A stretch of 64,000 nucleotides of DNA from Legionella bononiensis (GCF_016786215.1 NZ_JADOBG010000001.1:62001-126000), one strand, 5' to 3'; shown: positions 8,437-18,414, counted from the first letter of the stretch. Notes: generated from the sequence alone by a model not told the origin. Made by a program: numbers and translations.

Positions 8437-9933
8437 TTAATTTAATTTTTGCGAAGCAGCTTGTTTAATATTATTTATCATTAATTGTTCTTCTTTAATG
8501 TTGATGGCTCCTAATAATAAACTGAGCGATTGCCTCATCTCATCTTCTGATTGGGATTTTTTAAATTTATCCATAGCCGATAATAAGATTGAAAGGGGAT
8601 ATGCTTCTCGCAAAGCCGGCATAATTTGTGTTTCTTCATCTAACAAATGCTGTAAATAATGAGAAATAAATTCATTGAATGCGAGGTAAAAACTAGTGCC
8701 TAAATCATAGCATATTGATTGCTCTTGACTGTCACAGGTTATTCGCAACATCTGTTCCAGTCTCTGTAGTTCCTCTTCTAATCGTTCATGATCTGTTTCA
8801 ATAGATGCACCTATATTTTTTTCAATCAGGAGTGGATGAATATAGGTATCTTCATGTAGCGAGTGATTTTTTAATAAGCTCGTCAAATCAGAAAATTTCT
8901 CGACGAAGGTCGTTCTCTTCTCTCTATCAAAAAAGTCGGTCTGTCCTGCAAGTACAGCAGTATCAAATAGAGATTTTCTAATGGCTTTATGAATCGTGGT
9001 ATAAAAGCTGAATTTTGGCGTAACCGATCCTAAAGAATAAGTGTTAATAATCCATGCAGCCAAGGTAAAACCAATTTCATGAGGGTAATCTTCAGCGTGA
9101 TTATAAACGCCTTTACCCAAATAGCAGGGCGTTACAGCACATGCTTGTTGTACGAAGTGTTCAACTGCTTCTTTAGTGAAAAAAGCTGCAGGGTCAGTAT
9201 AAAAAAATAATTGCGGGATGGTTGTTTTTTTCATCCAGGAGAAATTAGTGTCTACAAGCGTCACGACATCAGCTGGATTATGCTCTATAGGTAATTCCTG
9301 GGGTGCTCTCCAGGCAGCTTTTCGTCGTTCTATTGCTAGGAAAGGACTGATGTAATGTGCTTTTTCCTCAGGAGAAAGTTCTCTCATTGATGCATTGACA
9401 AAAATGTGCTCAAGAAACATATTTTGATTCACAATAAGATCCCATCCTTCTGAGGAACGGAGTTTTTTAAAGAGATCCTGAGCTGCGGGGTTATTGGGAT
9501 TAAAATCCTCCCAATTTTTCCAGGAACCCAACATAGGCTCTAAATAACTTAAACCTCTGATGTTGTGTTCATGCTCTCTTGCGTAAGCAATCCCCAGAGA
9601 TGCGCCCCAACTATGGCCAACAATTAAAATATCCTTTAAATCAAGTAGTTCAATGAATTCGGTAAGATAAGCTAAATGGTCTTTAATACGAAACTCTATA
9701 TCGGGCGAGTCCGATGTTCCATGACCGATAAGATCAAGCGCTATGCATCGTCCATAACCTCTAAGATGGGGAATAATGTTTCGCCACATGTACGATGAGG
9801 ATGGCATGCCATGAAGGAATAGGATGGGTTTCCCTTCGCCTTCTTCAATATAATGTAAATTTGACCCCTTAACAGTAATAAATCGGGATTGAAACGGGTA
9901 ATCTGCACTAATAAATTGATGGTTTTGCATCAT
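8437..9933 (-). CDS. Haloalkane dehalogenase-like alpha/beta hydrolase fused to a hemerythrin-like domain
   Basis: Residues 1-300 read as the dehalogenase/Renilla-luciferase branch of the alpha/beta hydrolase fold: FLHGMPSSSYMWRNIIPHL (oxyanion region), DLIGHGTSD, nucleophile elbow VGHSWG and a C-terminal EDYPHEIG. True dehalogenases have Asp in the elbow (GHDWG or similar); here it is Ser108. A candidate acid is Glu132 (YLEPML); the likely catalytic His is H279, displaced by two residues from the family position. Residues about 310-498 look like an HHE hemerythrin domain: H315 (IHKAIR), a His-containing stretch around HEDTYIH, DHERLEEEL and SHYLQHLLDEE. Such domains bind a di-iron site. ATG 9933 follows GGAG. 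It is divergent from an AraC regulator that may control it. Substrate unknown. Confidence 0.8.
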   Translation of the reverse strand: MMQNHQFISADYPFQSRFITVKGSNLHYIEEGEGKPILFLHGMPSSSYMWRNIIPHLRGYGRCIALDLIGHGTSDSPDIEFRIKDHLAYLTEFIELLDLKDILIVGHSWGASLGIAYAREHEHNIRGLSYLEPMLGSWKNWEDFNPNNPAAQDLFKKLRSSEGWDLIVNQNMFLEHIFVNASMRELSPEEKAHYISPFLAIERRKAAWRAPQELPIEHNPADVVTLVDTNFSWMKKTTIPQLFFYTDPAAFFTKEAVEHFVQQACAVTPCYLGKGVYNHAEDYPHEIGFTLAAWIINTYSLGSVTPKFSFYTTIHKAIRKSLFDTAVLAGQTDFFDREKRTTFVEKFSDLTSLLKNHSLHEDTYIHPLLIEKNIGASIETDHERLEEELQRLEQMLRITCDSQEQSICYDLGTSFYLAFNEFISHYLQHLLDEETQIMPALREAYPLSILLSAMDKFKKSQSEDEMRQSLSLLLGAINIKEEQLMINNIKQAASQKLN

Positions 9934-10166
9934 GTAATGTCTCCATAAAGTTTAGAAATAGGAATCAGAGAGTTAATAATGCGATAATTGAATTCATTCG
10001 TATTGTAAAAATACGACAGCTCATATAGGGCGTGATCTTGAAATGTACTAAGGAATCAATAGAGAGGCTTTTTAACTCATCAGGACTTGGTTAGCGAATT
10101 TATGAGCAGATCTGTATAATAGAAATGGTACACGTTTTTAAAACAGGTTGAATTCAAGAGTTTCTG

Positions 10167-10946
10167 ATGCACGTATTACCCATATCCAATATTTTAAATC
10201 CCGTGTTGTTTTCTCTAGTAAAAAGTATTGGGATTGACTCCAAAGAAGAGCAGACAGACATCCAACCCTATAGGGTGATGCCTGATTGTTATGTGGTTAT
10301 GGGCTTTCAATATACGGGTTCTTTATTATTACTCCAGGAGAGTCAGCAAATAAAACTGGGCCGTTGTGGAATCAGTGGACTGCAAACAAAATATAAAGAA
10401 TATAAACACTCCACCAATGATACAAAAACCCTTTTAATCACCTTTTATCCCTGGGCTGTACCTATTCTCTTTAATGAATGTGCAAGCGCATTGACAAATC
10501 AGGCACTTAATTTATCCGATATTTTCGGTACAACCCTTCAAGACATACTTGAAGAGCAGCTTTTATCTTTGCACACTATAGAAGACATTGTGCCGGCATT
10601 GGAAGTATTTTTTAGTGGTTTAAATACCAATAAAAATAAACGTGTCGATGAGCACTTTATTAAGCAAATGAAACAAATCATGAATCTTTGTGTGACCAGT
10701 AGTGTGAATCATCTAGCGACAGATTTGGGGTACACAAATAGAACCTTGGAAAGACGCTTTAAGGATTATGTTGGTATCAGTCCACAAAAATTTTTGCTCC
10801 TCAAGCGATTTCAAACTACTTTAATGCATTTACGGAACGGGAAGAACTGGGAGGAGATTATGGAGTTCAGTAATTATTACGACCAGGCTCACTTTATTCA
10901 TGAATATAAAGCGTTTTCAGGATTAACTCCTACCCAAATCAAATAA
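10167..10946 (+). CDS. AraC-family transcriptional regulator
   Basis: The C-terminal 90 residues carry an AraC/XylS double helix-turn-helix: ATDLGYTNRTLERRFKDYVG is the first recognition unit, and the second (DQAHFIHEYKAFSGLTPTQ) shows the standard YxDQxHFxxxFxxxxGxTP pattern. The N-terminal 150 residues resemble the cupin-like sensor part (RVMPDCYVVMGFQYTGSLLL) of regulators with a DUF6597-type N-domain. 259 residues. It is transcribed away from the hydrolase-hemerythrin gene across 233 bases, so that gene is its most likely target. Confidence 0.85.
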   Translation: MHVLPISNILNPVLFSLVKSIGIDSKEEQTDIQPYRVMPDCYVVMGFQYTGSLLLLQESQQIKLGRCGISGLQTKYKEYKHSTNDTKTLLITFYPWAVPILFNECASALTNQALNLSDIFGTTLQDILEEQLLSLHTIEDIVPALEVFFSGLNTNKNKRVDEHFIKQMKQIMNLCVTSSVNHLATDLGYTNRTLERRFKDYVGISPQKFLLLKRFQTTLMHLRNGKNWEEIMEFSNYYDQAHFIHEYKAFSGLTPTQIK

Positions 10947-10989
10947 TTGCTGGCATTGAGCCACAAGGTCAATACATCATGGCAGTGAA

Positions 10990-11005
10990 GGAGTCTCTCG
11001 ACTCC
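10990..11005. terminator. Short hairpin between convergent genes
   Basis: GGAGTC-TCTC-GACTCC forms a 6-bp stem between the ends of the AraC gene and the RND pump gene, followed by a moderately T-rich stretch on the plus strand. Position fits a terminator; the stem is short. Confidence 0.35.
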
Positions 11006-11022
11006 CATCATTGTTTTACGCG

Positions 11023-14000
11023 CTATTCTATCTGAGGATCAGTACTGGATTTAACTTTATAGAAAATACAATAAAGAGTCGGTACTAAAAACATAGTCAG
11101 TATTGTTCCGAATGTTAAACCAAATATGATGGTTACAGCTAAAGAAACCCAAAATACATCTTGCAAAAGGGGTATTACGCCAAGAATGGTCGTTAAAGCG
11201 GCATTAACTACTGGCGATAAGCGACTTATTCCCGCCTGAATTACTGCATCATAGGGTTTCATTCCCTGAGCTAAATTAATATTGACCTGATCAAGCAATA
11301 CCACTGAGTTTTTAATCATCATTCCTGACAAACTCATGGCTCCCAGTAATGCAATAAATCCAAATGATACCCCGGTAATTAATAAACCGGATGTAATACC
11401 TATCATGGCAAATGGAATAACGGCGATGATGATAAGCATGGGCCTATAGGCATTAAATAATAGGACTATGATGAGTAGCATGATAATAACGGATGGAAAT
11501 AATCCCGGCTTTAATGCTTCGGCTGATTCTTTACTGCTTTTGTATTCGCCATCCCAGGTTAACGTATATCCAGGAGGAAGTTTGATTTGTTCAAATTTAG
11601 GCAGGATACTTTCTCTCAGCGTGTTTGCGGTAACTCCGTTTGGAGAGCATTGAACTGTAACGGCTCTTTTTCGATCCCAACGCCAGATAATGGGATCAGT
11701 CCATTCCAATTTAATACCGTCAGTTACCTGTGATACGGGTACTGTTTTGGTACTTACCTGAGAGTTAATTTGTAATAGAGGAAGATCAATTGCTGCTGTA
11801 TCTCGTTCAGACTGCGGTTGGCGCAATAATATGGGAATTAAATCGTCCTGTTCACGATAAAGACCTACAACAATACCATCACTGGCTCTGGAAAGTGTTT
11901 GCGCCAAATCCAGCCGTGAAATATTGGCCCAACGTGCACGTTCCTGTTGATATAACGGGACAATTTGCAGTACACGTTCCCGCCAATCTGTTCTTACATC
12001 TATGGTGTTGGGATTGGCTTTTAAAATTGCTACGGCTTCATCGGCCAGCTGCCGCAATACAGCGGGAGAAGCATTTGCTGGTCCGCTAAATCGTGCAGCT
12101 ATTTTCCAGTTATTAAACGCTCCAACAGCATATTTTCTTACTCTGACCATAGATTGTGGAAAGGTTGTTTTATTCCACGCAGGCAGGGTAGTTATCAGTT
12201 TGTCTACTTCAGCCATGCTTTTTACGTTGACAATGAGTTGAGCATAAGATGAATAGGGGAACTCGGATTCAACCGGCAGGTAAAAACGAGGCGGTCCTTG
12301 ACCAATAAAAGTGCTGACACTAGCCACTCCCGGATCAGCTAAGAGTTTTTTTTCCAGTTTTTGAACATCTGATGAAACTGCTTGGATTCGCGTGCCTTCA
12401 GGCGCCCAATAATCAATCATTACTTGCAGACGCGATGAGTCTGGAAAGTAGGTAATAGGGACGTATTTAAATCCAAAAATTGAAATGATTAATAAAGCAC
12501 ACATCGATAATGTAAATGTCAGACGGTAATGGACTGCAAATTGAAGTAATCTTTTGTACGATTTATAAAATCTGCTGTTGTATTCATTATCCGAGTTTAA
12601 TTGTTGTTTTGGCGGAGTAATGAATAATAGACACAGAAGCGGAGTCGCTGTTTGCGATAGTACCCAACTGAATATCAAGGCAACAGCAATAACAGTAAAT
12701 AAACTACCAGCATATTCTCCAGTGTCATAGCTGGAGGAAAAAATGGGATAAAACGCCATACAGGCAACAATAGTTGCACCTAAAAGAGGCCATGCTGAAA
12801 TTTGAGCAGCATTGACTGCAGCTTGTTCTTTTTCTTCACCCTGTCTCAAGCGGCTCGTATAACCATCGACTACAACTATGGCATTATCAACCATCATACC
12901 CATGGCAATGATTAACGCTCCTAAGGATACTCGCTGCAGATCAATGACCAGGATTTGCATCACAATGAACGTTCCTAATATTGCTAAAATCAACCCTGAA
13001 ATACCAATAATCATCCCTGCTCTGAGTCCCATGGTGAACGCCAGGACAAACAGCACAATGATAATTGCCTCAAGCAGATTGATGAGAAACGCATTGATAG
13101 ATTCCGCAACAATGTCGGATTGCCATGAAATTTTGTGGACTTCTATTCCTCTGGGCATGTGTACTTGCAGAGTATCAATTTTTTTACTGATCTCCTCACC
13201 CACTTGTATGGCATTTACTCCGGATAGTGGCGCCAAAGCAATACCAATAGCTGGTAAACCGTTATAACGCATCAGTTGTTGAGGTGGGTCGATGTACCCT
13301 TCTTTAACAAGAGCAAAATCACGAATTCTGATGATTTCATCACTTTTTTGAGGGGCATGAGCTTTTAATTGAGGAATTATGGACAGATCCCCTATTGCAT
13401 CTACGGTGGAAAATTCACCTGTTGGTACTATCCTCATGCGTTGATATTGATAGTCTACCTGACCTGAATCGACGACCTGGTTTTGTAGTTTTAATGTTCT
13501 CTCCAAATCCGCAATGGTTATTCCTAATTGAGAAAACTGGGTATTTGAGATATCAAGATAGACTCTTTTTTGTTGAACCCCCCATAAGTCAACTCGCGCA
13601 ACCCCTTTAACTACACTTAATTCTTTTTGAAGTGCTTTGGTGAGTGTTTCTAATTGAGCGTAACTGTATCCATCTGAAGTAACTGCGAGTAAAAAACCAA
13701 ATACATAACCGAAATCATCGCCAACAATTGGTGTTTCAGCACCAGGAGGTAAACGATCTTTGATGTCATCAATTTTTTTTCTCATGGTGTCCCAGACCTG
13801 TGGCAAACGGTCTGACCAGTATTCATTTTTTATATTGACTTTGATGATGGATAATCCGGCTCTTGAGATGGAAGAAATGTCCTTAACCTCAGACATTTCC
13901 TGAATTTTTTTTTCAATAAGATCAGTGACTTCCAATTCTACTTGTTCTGCGTTTGCACCAGGGTAATGGGTGGTTATGGTTGCTGTTTTTACTGTGAATT

Positions 14001-14118
14001 CCGGGTCTTCCAGACGACCCAGATTAAAAAAGCAGATAGTCCCCGAAATGGTTAACAAAATTATAATAAAAGAAGTTACAACTTGATTTTTAATGGCATA
14101 ACCCGCGAGTGAAAACAT
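11023..14118 (-). CDS. RND-family efflux permease (AcrB-like, inner-membrane pump)
   Basis: Proton-driven pump of the resistance-nodulation-division family, 1031 residues as expected. N-terminal TM1 begins MFSLAGYAIKNQ, then two large periplasmic loops separate the TM bundles (residues about 335-470 and 830-1010). The TM4 region LGALIIAMGMMVDNAIVVVDG contains the Asp-Asn of the RND proton relay, and GAMSLSGMMIKNSVVLLDQ is the matching TM10 motif. The gene begins 3 bases after the membrane-fusion protein stop, so they form a pair. No outer-membrane channel gene is adjacent, so a TolC-like protein encoded elsewhere is implied. Substrate cannot be read from sequence. Confidence 0.93.
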   Translation of the reverse strand: MFSLAGYAIKNQVVTSFIIILLTISGTICFFNLGRLEDPEFTVKTATITTHYPGANAEQVELEVTDLIEKKIQEMSEVKDISSISRAGLSIIKVNIKNEYWSDRLPQVWDTMRKKIDDIKDRLPPGAETPIVGDDFGYVFGFLLAVTSDGYSYAQLETLTKALQKELSVVKGVARVDLWGVQQKRVYLDISNTQFSQLGITIADLERTLKLQNQVVDSGQVDYQYQRMRIVPTGEFSTVDAIGDLSIIPQLKAHAPQKSDEIIRIRDFALVKEGYIDPPQQLMRYNGLPAIGIALAPLSGVNAIQVGEEISKKIDTLQVHMPRGIEVHKISWQSDIVAESINAFLINLLEAIIIVLFVLAFTMGLRAGMIIGISGLILAILGTFIVMQILVIDLQRVSLGALIIAMGMMVDNAIVVVDGYTSRLRQGEEKEQAAVNAAQISAWPLLGATIVACMAFYPIFSSSYDTGEYAGSLFTVIAVALIFSWVLSQTATPLLCLLFITPPKQQLNSDNEYNSRFYKSYKRLLQFAVHYRLTFTLSMCALLIISIFGFKYVPITYFPDSSRLQVMIDYWAPEGTRIQAVSSDVQKLEKKLLADPGVASVSTFIGQGPPRFYLPVESEFPYSSYAQLIVNVKSMAEVDKLITTLPAWNKTTFPQSMVRVRKYAVGAFNNWKIAARFSGPANASPAVLRQLADEAVAILKANPNTIDVRTDWRERVLQIVPLYQQERARWANISRLDLAQTLSRASDGIVVGLYREQDDLIPILLRQPQSERDTAAIDLPLLQINSQVSTKTVPVSQVTDGIKLEWTDPIIWRWDRKRAVTVQCSPNGVTANTLRESILPKFEQIKLPPGYTLTWDGEYKSSKESAEALKPGLFPSVIIMLLIIVLLFNAYRPMLIIIAVIPFAMIGITSGLLITGVSFGFIALLGAMSLSGMMIKNSVVLLDQVNINLAQGMKPYDAVIQAGISRLSPVVNAALTTILGVIPLLQDVFWVSLAVTIIFGLTFGTILTMFLVPTLYCIFYKVKSSTDPQIE

Positions 14119-14121
14119 ATT

Positions 14122-15201
14122 TTAATTACCCGGTTGATTTAAAATGGTGACTTTTTCACCCTCATCCAGACTATGTACGCCTGCTGTAACCACCCAATCA
14201 TCAGGATTTAATCCACTGAGAACAGTAACTCCGGTTGGACTTAGCTCGCCAATTTGAACTTGTCGTCTGTGTACCTGAAAGGTTTTACTGTCAATTATCC
14301 AGACATAGCTCTTGTTATCAGAGCCCAGAGTAACCAATGCCGAAACTGGAACTGTAATGAGATTGTTTGTTGCTGTTTTATATTCAACACTACCTGTTGC
14401 TTTACCCGCCATCCCCGGCAATATCTCTATGTCTTTAGGTTGTTTCATGGCCAAGGTTACTGGGTACGTTCGCGTGTCTGGGGAGGCCTCATTACTGATT
14501 TCTTTAATTTGAGCGGGGATCTTATATGTTGGAAAGGCATCAAATTGAACGACTATATTCTGCACTTGAGGAATAAGACTTATTAAATTTTCCGGTATCT
14601 GGATAACCATCTCAATCTCGGTTGTATCAAGAAGTCGTGCTATTGCTTGTTGGGTGGATACACTCTGATAATTTTCAACGTATAAGTTGGCAATTTTTCC
14701 ATTGAACGGTGCTTTAATTATCGTGTCTCTCAGAGCTTTTTCTGCCAGATCCAGATTTGCTTGAGCAATGGCTAATTTGGATTCAAGCAAATCATAATCT
14801 ACCTGAGAAATATTACCTTTTTGAATGAGTTGTTTGGCGCGCAGGAAATTTTTTTCATCTCGCATAAACTCAGCCTTGGCGGAGTTCAGTTTGACCTCAA
14901 ATTCTTTAGGATCAAGTCGAGCTATTAAGGTATCTGTTTTTACTTTGTCACCGACATGTACTGGTAATTCAATTAATGTTCCACTGACATTAAACGCTAA
15001 ATTGACTTCCTGAGTCGCTGTAGCTCTGCCTGGAAAAGAGCGTCCGTTAAAATTTTTTGAACTGCCTACCTGAATAGCCTGTACGGGTCTGGCTTGAATT
15101 ATCTCATTTTTTTTTGATGTATCGCCACAAGAGATAAGGAGACTTCCTGTAACCATGCACAAACAATAAAAACTGATTGCAGAAACAGAAGTTTTATTCA
15201 T
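14122..15201 (-). CDS. RND efflux periplasmic adaptor (membrane fusion lipoprotein)
   Basis: Adaptor linking the RND pump to an outer-membrane channel. The ATG at 15201 follows AAAGGA at a normal distance and starts a lipoprotein signal with lipobox LLISC, then the standard order: beta-barrel strand, lipoyl half-motif (GTLIELPVHVGDKVKTDTL), a coiled-coil hairpin (residues about 100-150), second lipoyl half (IIKAPFNGKIANLYVENYQ) and barrel. 359 residues. A longer upstream frame to 15303 overlaps the channel gene and lacks a signal. The pump gene follows after 3 bases. Confidence 0.92.
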   Translation of the reverse strand: MNKTSVSAISFYCLCMVTGSLLISCGDTSKKNEIIQARPVQAIQVGSSKNFNGRSFPGRATATQEVNLAFNVSGTLIELPVHVGDKVKTDTLIARLDPKEFEVKLNSAKAEFMRDEKNFLRAKQLIQKGNISQVDYDLLESKLAIAQANLDLAEKALRDTIIKAPFNGKIANLYVENYQSVSTQQAIARLLDTTEIEMVIQIPENLISLIPQVQNIVVQFDAFPTYKIPAQIKEISNEASPDTRTYPVTLAMKQPKDIEILPGMAGKATGSVEYKTATNNLITVPVSALVTLGSDNKSYVWIIDSKTFQVHRRQVQIGELSPTGVTVLSGLNPDDWVVTAGVHSLDEGEKVTILNQPGN

Positions 15202-15206
15202 AACGA

Positions 15207-15857
15207 TCATCCTTTGATGTTCAAGTGATCGGCAACATAACGTCCAACCAGTTGTCCAATAATTACCGCCAGGTAACTTTGTCCAGTGAATGCTTCGAGC
15301 CAAACAACCGTTTGTGCTATAGGTTTAAGCGGTACTATTTCACCGAATCCAACCGTTGTTAGAGAGATGAAAGAAAAATACATGGCCTGCGCCTCATGTT
15401 GTGTTTGTAATCCAGAAAAAGACATTGGGCTAACCCATTCAATGAATAGATAAATATATGCAAAAACAAAGCCAATAAATAAATAGGTTGATAAAGAACC
15501 AAACAAAGTTGTTACACTAATTGTTTTATCCTGTAAGGTAAAATAAAGACAGAAGGAGGTCATCAGAATAAAAAAAGCAATAATGACTAAAAGCTTTAAT
15601 GCGTAGATCGTGGCTTCATCCCAATAAAGGGTCATAAGGAGTAATATAATCTCTACAGAAACGAGTATACTGATTAAAAAGATTAACAATCTATGCTTTT
15701 GCCCAATAATTAAAAGGCTTGAAGCAATCAGAACGGCAAAAACAACATCAGTTCGTTCAAACCAACCCAATTGTGAATTTATTGCTTTAAATAGGCAAAA
15801 CACTATTAAAATGATAAATAAGGCAAGAAATCGATAACGAGTGAGTAGGTTAATCAT
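15207..15857 (-). CDS. Two-pore-helix type ion channel (potassium-channel-like)
   Basis: Membrane protein of 216 residues with about four hydrophobic segments in the first 100 residues and a C-terminal pore module: a TM segment, the filter SLTTVGFGEIVP and a final TM. TVGFGE is a close variant of the K+ filter TVGYGD; the Phe/Glu replacements occur in bacterial and some eukaryotic channels. It ends 5 bases before the adaptor gene start, so it is the first gene of the channel-adaptor-RND operon. Whether the channel functionally serves the pump is unknown. Confidence 0.82.
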   Translation of the reverse strand: MINLLTRYRFLALFIILIVFCLFKAINSQLGWFERTDVVFAVLIASSLLIIGQKHRLLIFLISILVSVEIILLLMTLYWDEATIYALKLLVIIAFFILMTSFCLYFTLQDKTISVTTLFGSLSTYLFIGFVFAYIYLFIEWVSPMSFSGLQTQHEAQAMYFSFISLTTVGFGEIVPLKPIAQTVVWLEAFTGQSYLAVIIGQLVGRYVADHLNIKG

Positions 15858-15964
15858 GTCGTTCCTTGACGTGATACATCATATTCTATATTAAAAACTC
15901 TACAACCATTAGTAGATAGTAGTCAAATTAACCCACCCTATTATTTGAGCAAAATACTCATATA

Positions 15965-16735
15965 TCAACTTACAATATGGTATCCACTATCTATGTATAT
16001 GGTATCTCCAGTAATATTTTTAGCATAATTGCTGGCAAGGAAAACCAACATGGCTCCAACATCATTGATATCAATAAGGGTTTTTAAAGGGGATTTTTCT
16101 TTAGCCTGTTCTATTAACTTGTCAAATTGCTCCAGTCCTGATGCGGCTCTGGTTTTAAGGGGGCCGGGTGACAGTGCGACAACCCTTATTTGCCGGGGAC
16201 CTAACTCAACTGCCAAATAACGTACAGATGCTTCCAATGCTGCTTTGATTGGTCCCATCAGATTATAATGTTCAACAACCTTTTCAGAACCATAGAATGA
16301 CATGGCGAACAGTGTTCCTCCATTGTTCATCAAGGGTTTAGCCAGATTAGCCATGCGAATAAAAGAATGACAGGAAATATCCATTGCCAGAAGGAAGCCC
16401 TCTTTGGAGCAGTCAACCAAGGAACCTTGCAAATCCTGTTTTGGGGCATAGGCAATTGAATGAACTACGATATCAATGTGCCCCCATTTTTTCTGGATTA
16501 GCTTGAACAGTTCTTCCAAATCATCATTTTTAGTGACATCGCAATGAGTGTAAATTGACGAGGTCAGTTCTTTAGCTATTGGGTCAACAAATGGCTTGGC
16601 TTTATCATTTAGATAAGTTATGGCCAATTCAGCACCTGCAGCTTTTAACATACGTGCACAACCATAGGCTATTGAGTGTTCATTGGCTATTCCTAGTACC
16701 AAAGCTCTTTTTCCGGACAATAAAGAAGTATCCAT
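15965..16735 (-). CDS. fabI: Enoyl-[acyl-carrier-protein] reductase, FabI type
   Basis: NAD(P)H-dependent reductase of the last step in fatty-acid elongation, in the divergent short-chain dehydrogenase group. The FabI-type nucleotide site ALVLGIANEHSIAYGCARML is at the N-terminus, the active-site Tyr-x6-Lys is in YNLMGPIKAALEASVRYLA, and the C-terminus has GDTIYIDSGYHI. 256 residues. The nucleotide loop (GIANEHS) and SPGPLKTRAASG differ slightly from main housekeeping FabI forms (GxxxxxSI, AGPIRTLAAxG), so it may be a second isoform. Single-gene unit, divergent from the PHB depolymerase. Confidence 0.85.
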   Translation of the reverse strand: MDTSLLSGKRALVLGIANEHSIAYGCARMLKAAGAELAITYLNDKAKPFVDPIAKELTSSIYTHCDVTKNDDLEELFKLIQKKWGHIDIVVHSIAYAPKQDLQGSLVDCSKEGFLLAMDISCHSFIRMANLAKPLMNNGGTLFAMSFYGSEKVVEHYNLMGPIKAALEASVRYLAVELGPRQIRVVALSPGPLKTRAASGLEQFDKLIEQAKEKSPLKTLIDINDVGAMLVFLASNYAKNITGDTIYIDSGYHIVS

Positions 16736-16910
16736 AATATGTACCTAGTGACTCAGGGTCCTAGTTATTAATTATAGAATAACTGCGGCTTTGTACCTGA
16801 ATTATTTGTGAGAATTTAAATTGCGTAAATTTTGACTATACTCTATATACCTTAAATTACATCGTTCCTGGCCTGATTTATTGACGCAGCTATTTTTAAG
16901 GACTCTATCC

Positions 16911-18293
16911 ATGTTGCATAATCCTTTAGATAATCGCTCTCTTTATAATTGGTATGATTTAACAATGAGGGCTATCCAACCTTATTCTGATTACAGTCTC
17001 ATTCTGTCAAAACGGTTTAGACGAATAGCTGACACCATGAATTTACCTGTGAATATTCCATTTTTACCCGATTTTCAAAAGGAATTAATTAAATCGTTTA
17101 TGCAATCAAATATTAAAAACATTAGAGAGATAAACGGTTATTTTTATGTCTTTCATATGATGACCAACATTTATGAAAAACCAGCCTTTGATATTAAAGA
17201 AATTAAAATTGGGGATGAATATTATGATGTTTATGAAGAAACAATAGATCGTAAAGGATTTTGTGATTTATTGCGATTTAATAAAAGAGGTATTACCACC
17301 TTAACATTACCCAAATTGTTATTAGTAGCCCCTATGTCAGGTCATCATGCCACGTTGTTAAGAGATACTGTGAAAGCTCTATTACCTTTTTATGATGTAT
17401 ATATCACTGATTGGAAAAATGCCAGAGATGTACCTTTAACTGAAGGGTCGTTTGATTTAAATGATTATATTGATTATGTCATGTCGTATTTTAAACTTTT
17501 AGGCCCTGATCTCAATGTCATGGCAATATGCCAGCCGACTGTTCCTGTATTGGCTGCTATAGCTTTAATGTCAACCGATAATGATTCTGCTCTGCCGCGT
17601 TGTGCGATCTTGTTAGGTGGCCCTATTGATACCAGCCAATCTCCTACCGCTGTTAATGAACTGGCGGTCTCCAGAGGTGATGACTGGTTTCAGCAAAATG
17701 TTATCTCCATGGTACCCACTCGTTTTCCCGGAGCAATGCGACTGGTCTATCCAGGATTTATGCAATTGTCAGGTTTCATGAGTATGAATATTCAAAAGCA
17801 TATGGAGTCATTAAAAAAAGCCATTGATAATTATGCTGAAAATAAACGAGAAGAAGCATTTAAAACCGTTCGATTTTATCTTGAGTATTTCTCAACCATG
17901 GATTTAACAGCAGAATTTTATATGCAAACCATCAATACTGTTTTTCAGGAGCAACTCTTAGTCAAAGGAAGATATAAATCGAAAGGTAAAGACATCCGAT
18001 TGCAGGACATTAAAAATACTTCAATTTTAATCATTGAAGGTGAAAAGGACGATATAACGGGAATTGGGCAAACCAAGTCAGTAATTGAACTGTGTAAAAA
18101 TCTACCTCAGAGCATGAAAAAATATTATTTGGCGAAGGGCGTTGGTCATTATGGATTATTTAATGGCAGTAAATTTCGTCAGACTATTATTCCTGAAATT
18201 AATTCATTTATTGAACAGCATTCAAAATTTAAGATGGATAATGCAATGAAGGGAAGAAAAAAAACTCGACGCCAGCCTGATAATAAAGATTAG
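16911..18293 (+). CDS. phaZ: Intracellular polyhydroxyalkanoate depolymerase
   Basis: Degrades storage poly-3-hydroxybutyrate inside the cell. The sequence matches the PhaZ family with its C-terminal PHB_depo_C region: LLVAPMSGHHATLLRDTV, the long VYITDWKNARDVPL, the ICQP elbow (MAICQPTVPV) that replaces the usual Ser elbow with Cys, and a final VGHYGLFNGSKFR with the catalytic His. 460 residues from ATG 16911, which follows AAGGA; a TTG at 16881 is a less likely start. The C-terminus is strongly basic (KGRKKTRRQ). It is adjacent to a FabI-like gene and not to PHB synthase genes. Confidence 0.9.
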   Translation: MLHNPLDNRSLYNWYDLTMRAIQPYSDYSLILSKRFRRIADTMNLPVNIPFLPDFQKELIKSFMQSNIKNIREINGYFYVFHMMTNIYEKPAFDIKEIKIGDEYYDVYEETIDRKGFCDLLRFNKRGITTLTLPKLLLVAPMSGHHATLLRDTVKALLPFYDVYITDWKNARDVPLTEGSFDLNDYIDYVMSYFKLLGPDLNVMAICQPTVPVLAAIALMSTDNDSALPRCAILLGGPIDTSQSPTAVNELAVSRGDDWFQQNVISMVPTRFPGAMRLVYPGFMQLSGFMSMNIQKHMESLKKAIDNYAENKREEAFKTVRFYLEYFSTMDLTAEFYMQTINTVFQEQLLVKGRYKSKGKDIRLQDIKNTSILIIEGEKDDITGIGQTKSVIELCKNLPQSMKKYYLAKGVGHYGLFNGSKFRQTIIPEINSFIEQHSKFKMDNAMKGRKKTRRQPDNKD

Positions 18294-18414
18294 TATTTGG
18301 GCAGAGACATTTTGAGAATGATGATTGGCAAATCTTGTAATACTAGTGAAATAGGTTTTGTATATACGCTTTTGCAGTTCATTTATTGAATACGTAATAC
18401 ACAGAGGGATGGAT

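Noticed and set aside
8437..9933. Naming the protein haloalkane dehalogenase
   Set aside because: The nucleophile is Ser, not Asp, so dehalogenase chemistry is unlikely despite fold similarity.
12878..13267. 129-codon frame antisense to the RND pump
   Set aside because: Antisense shadow of a well-conserved pump gene.
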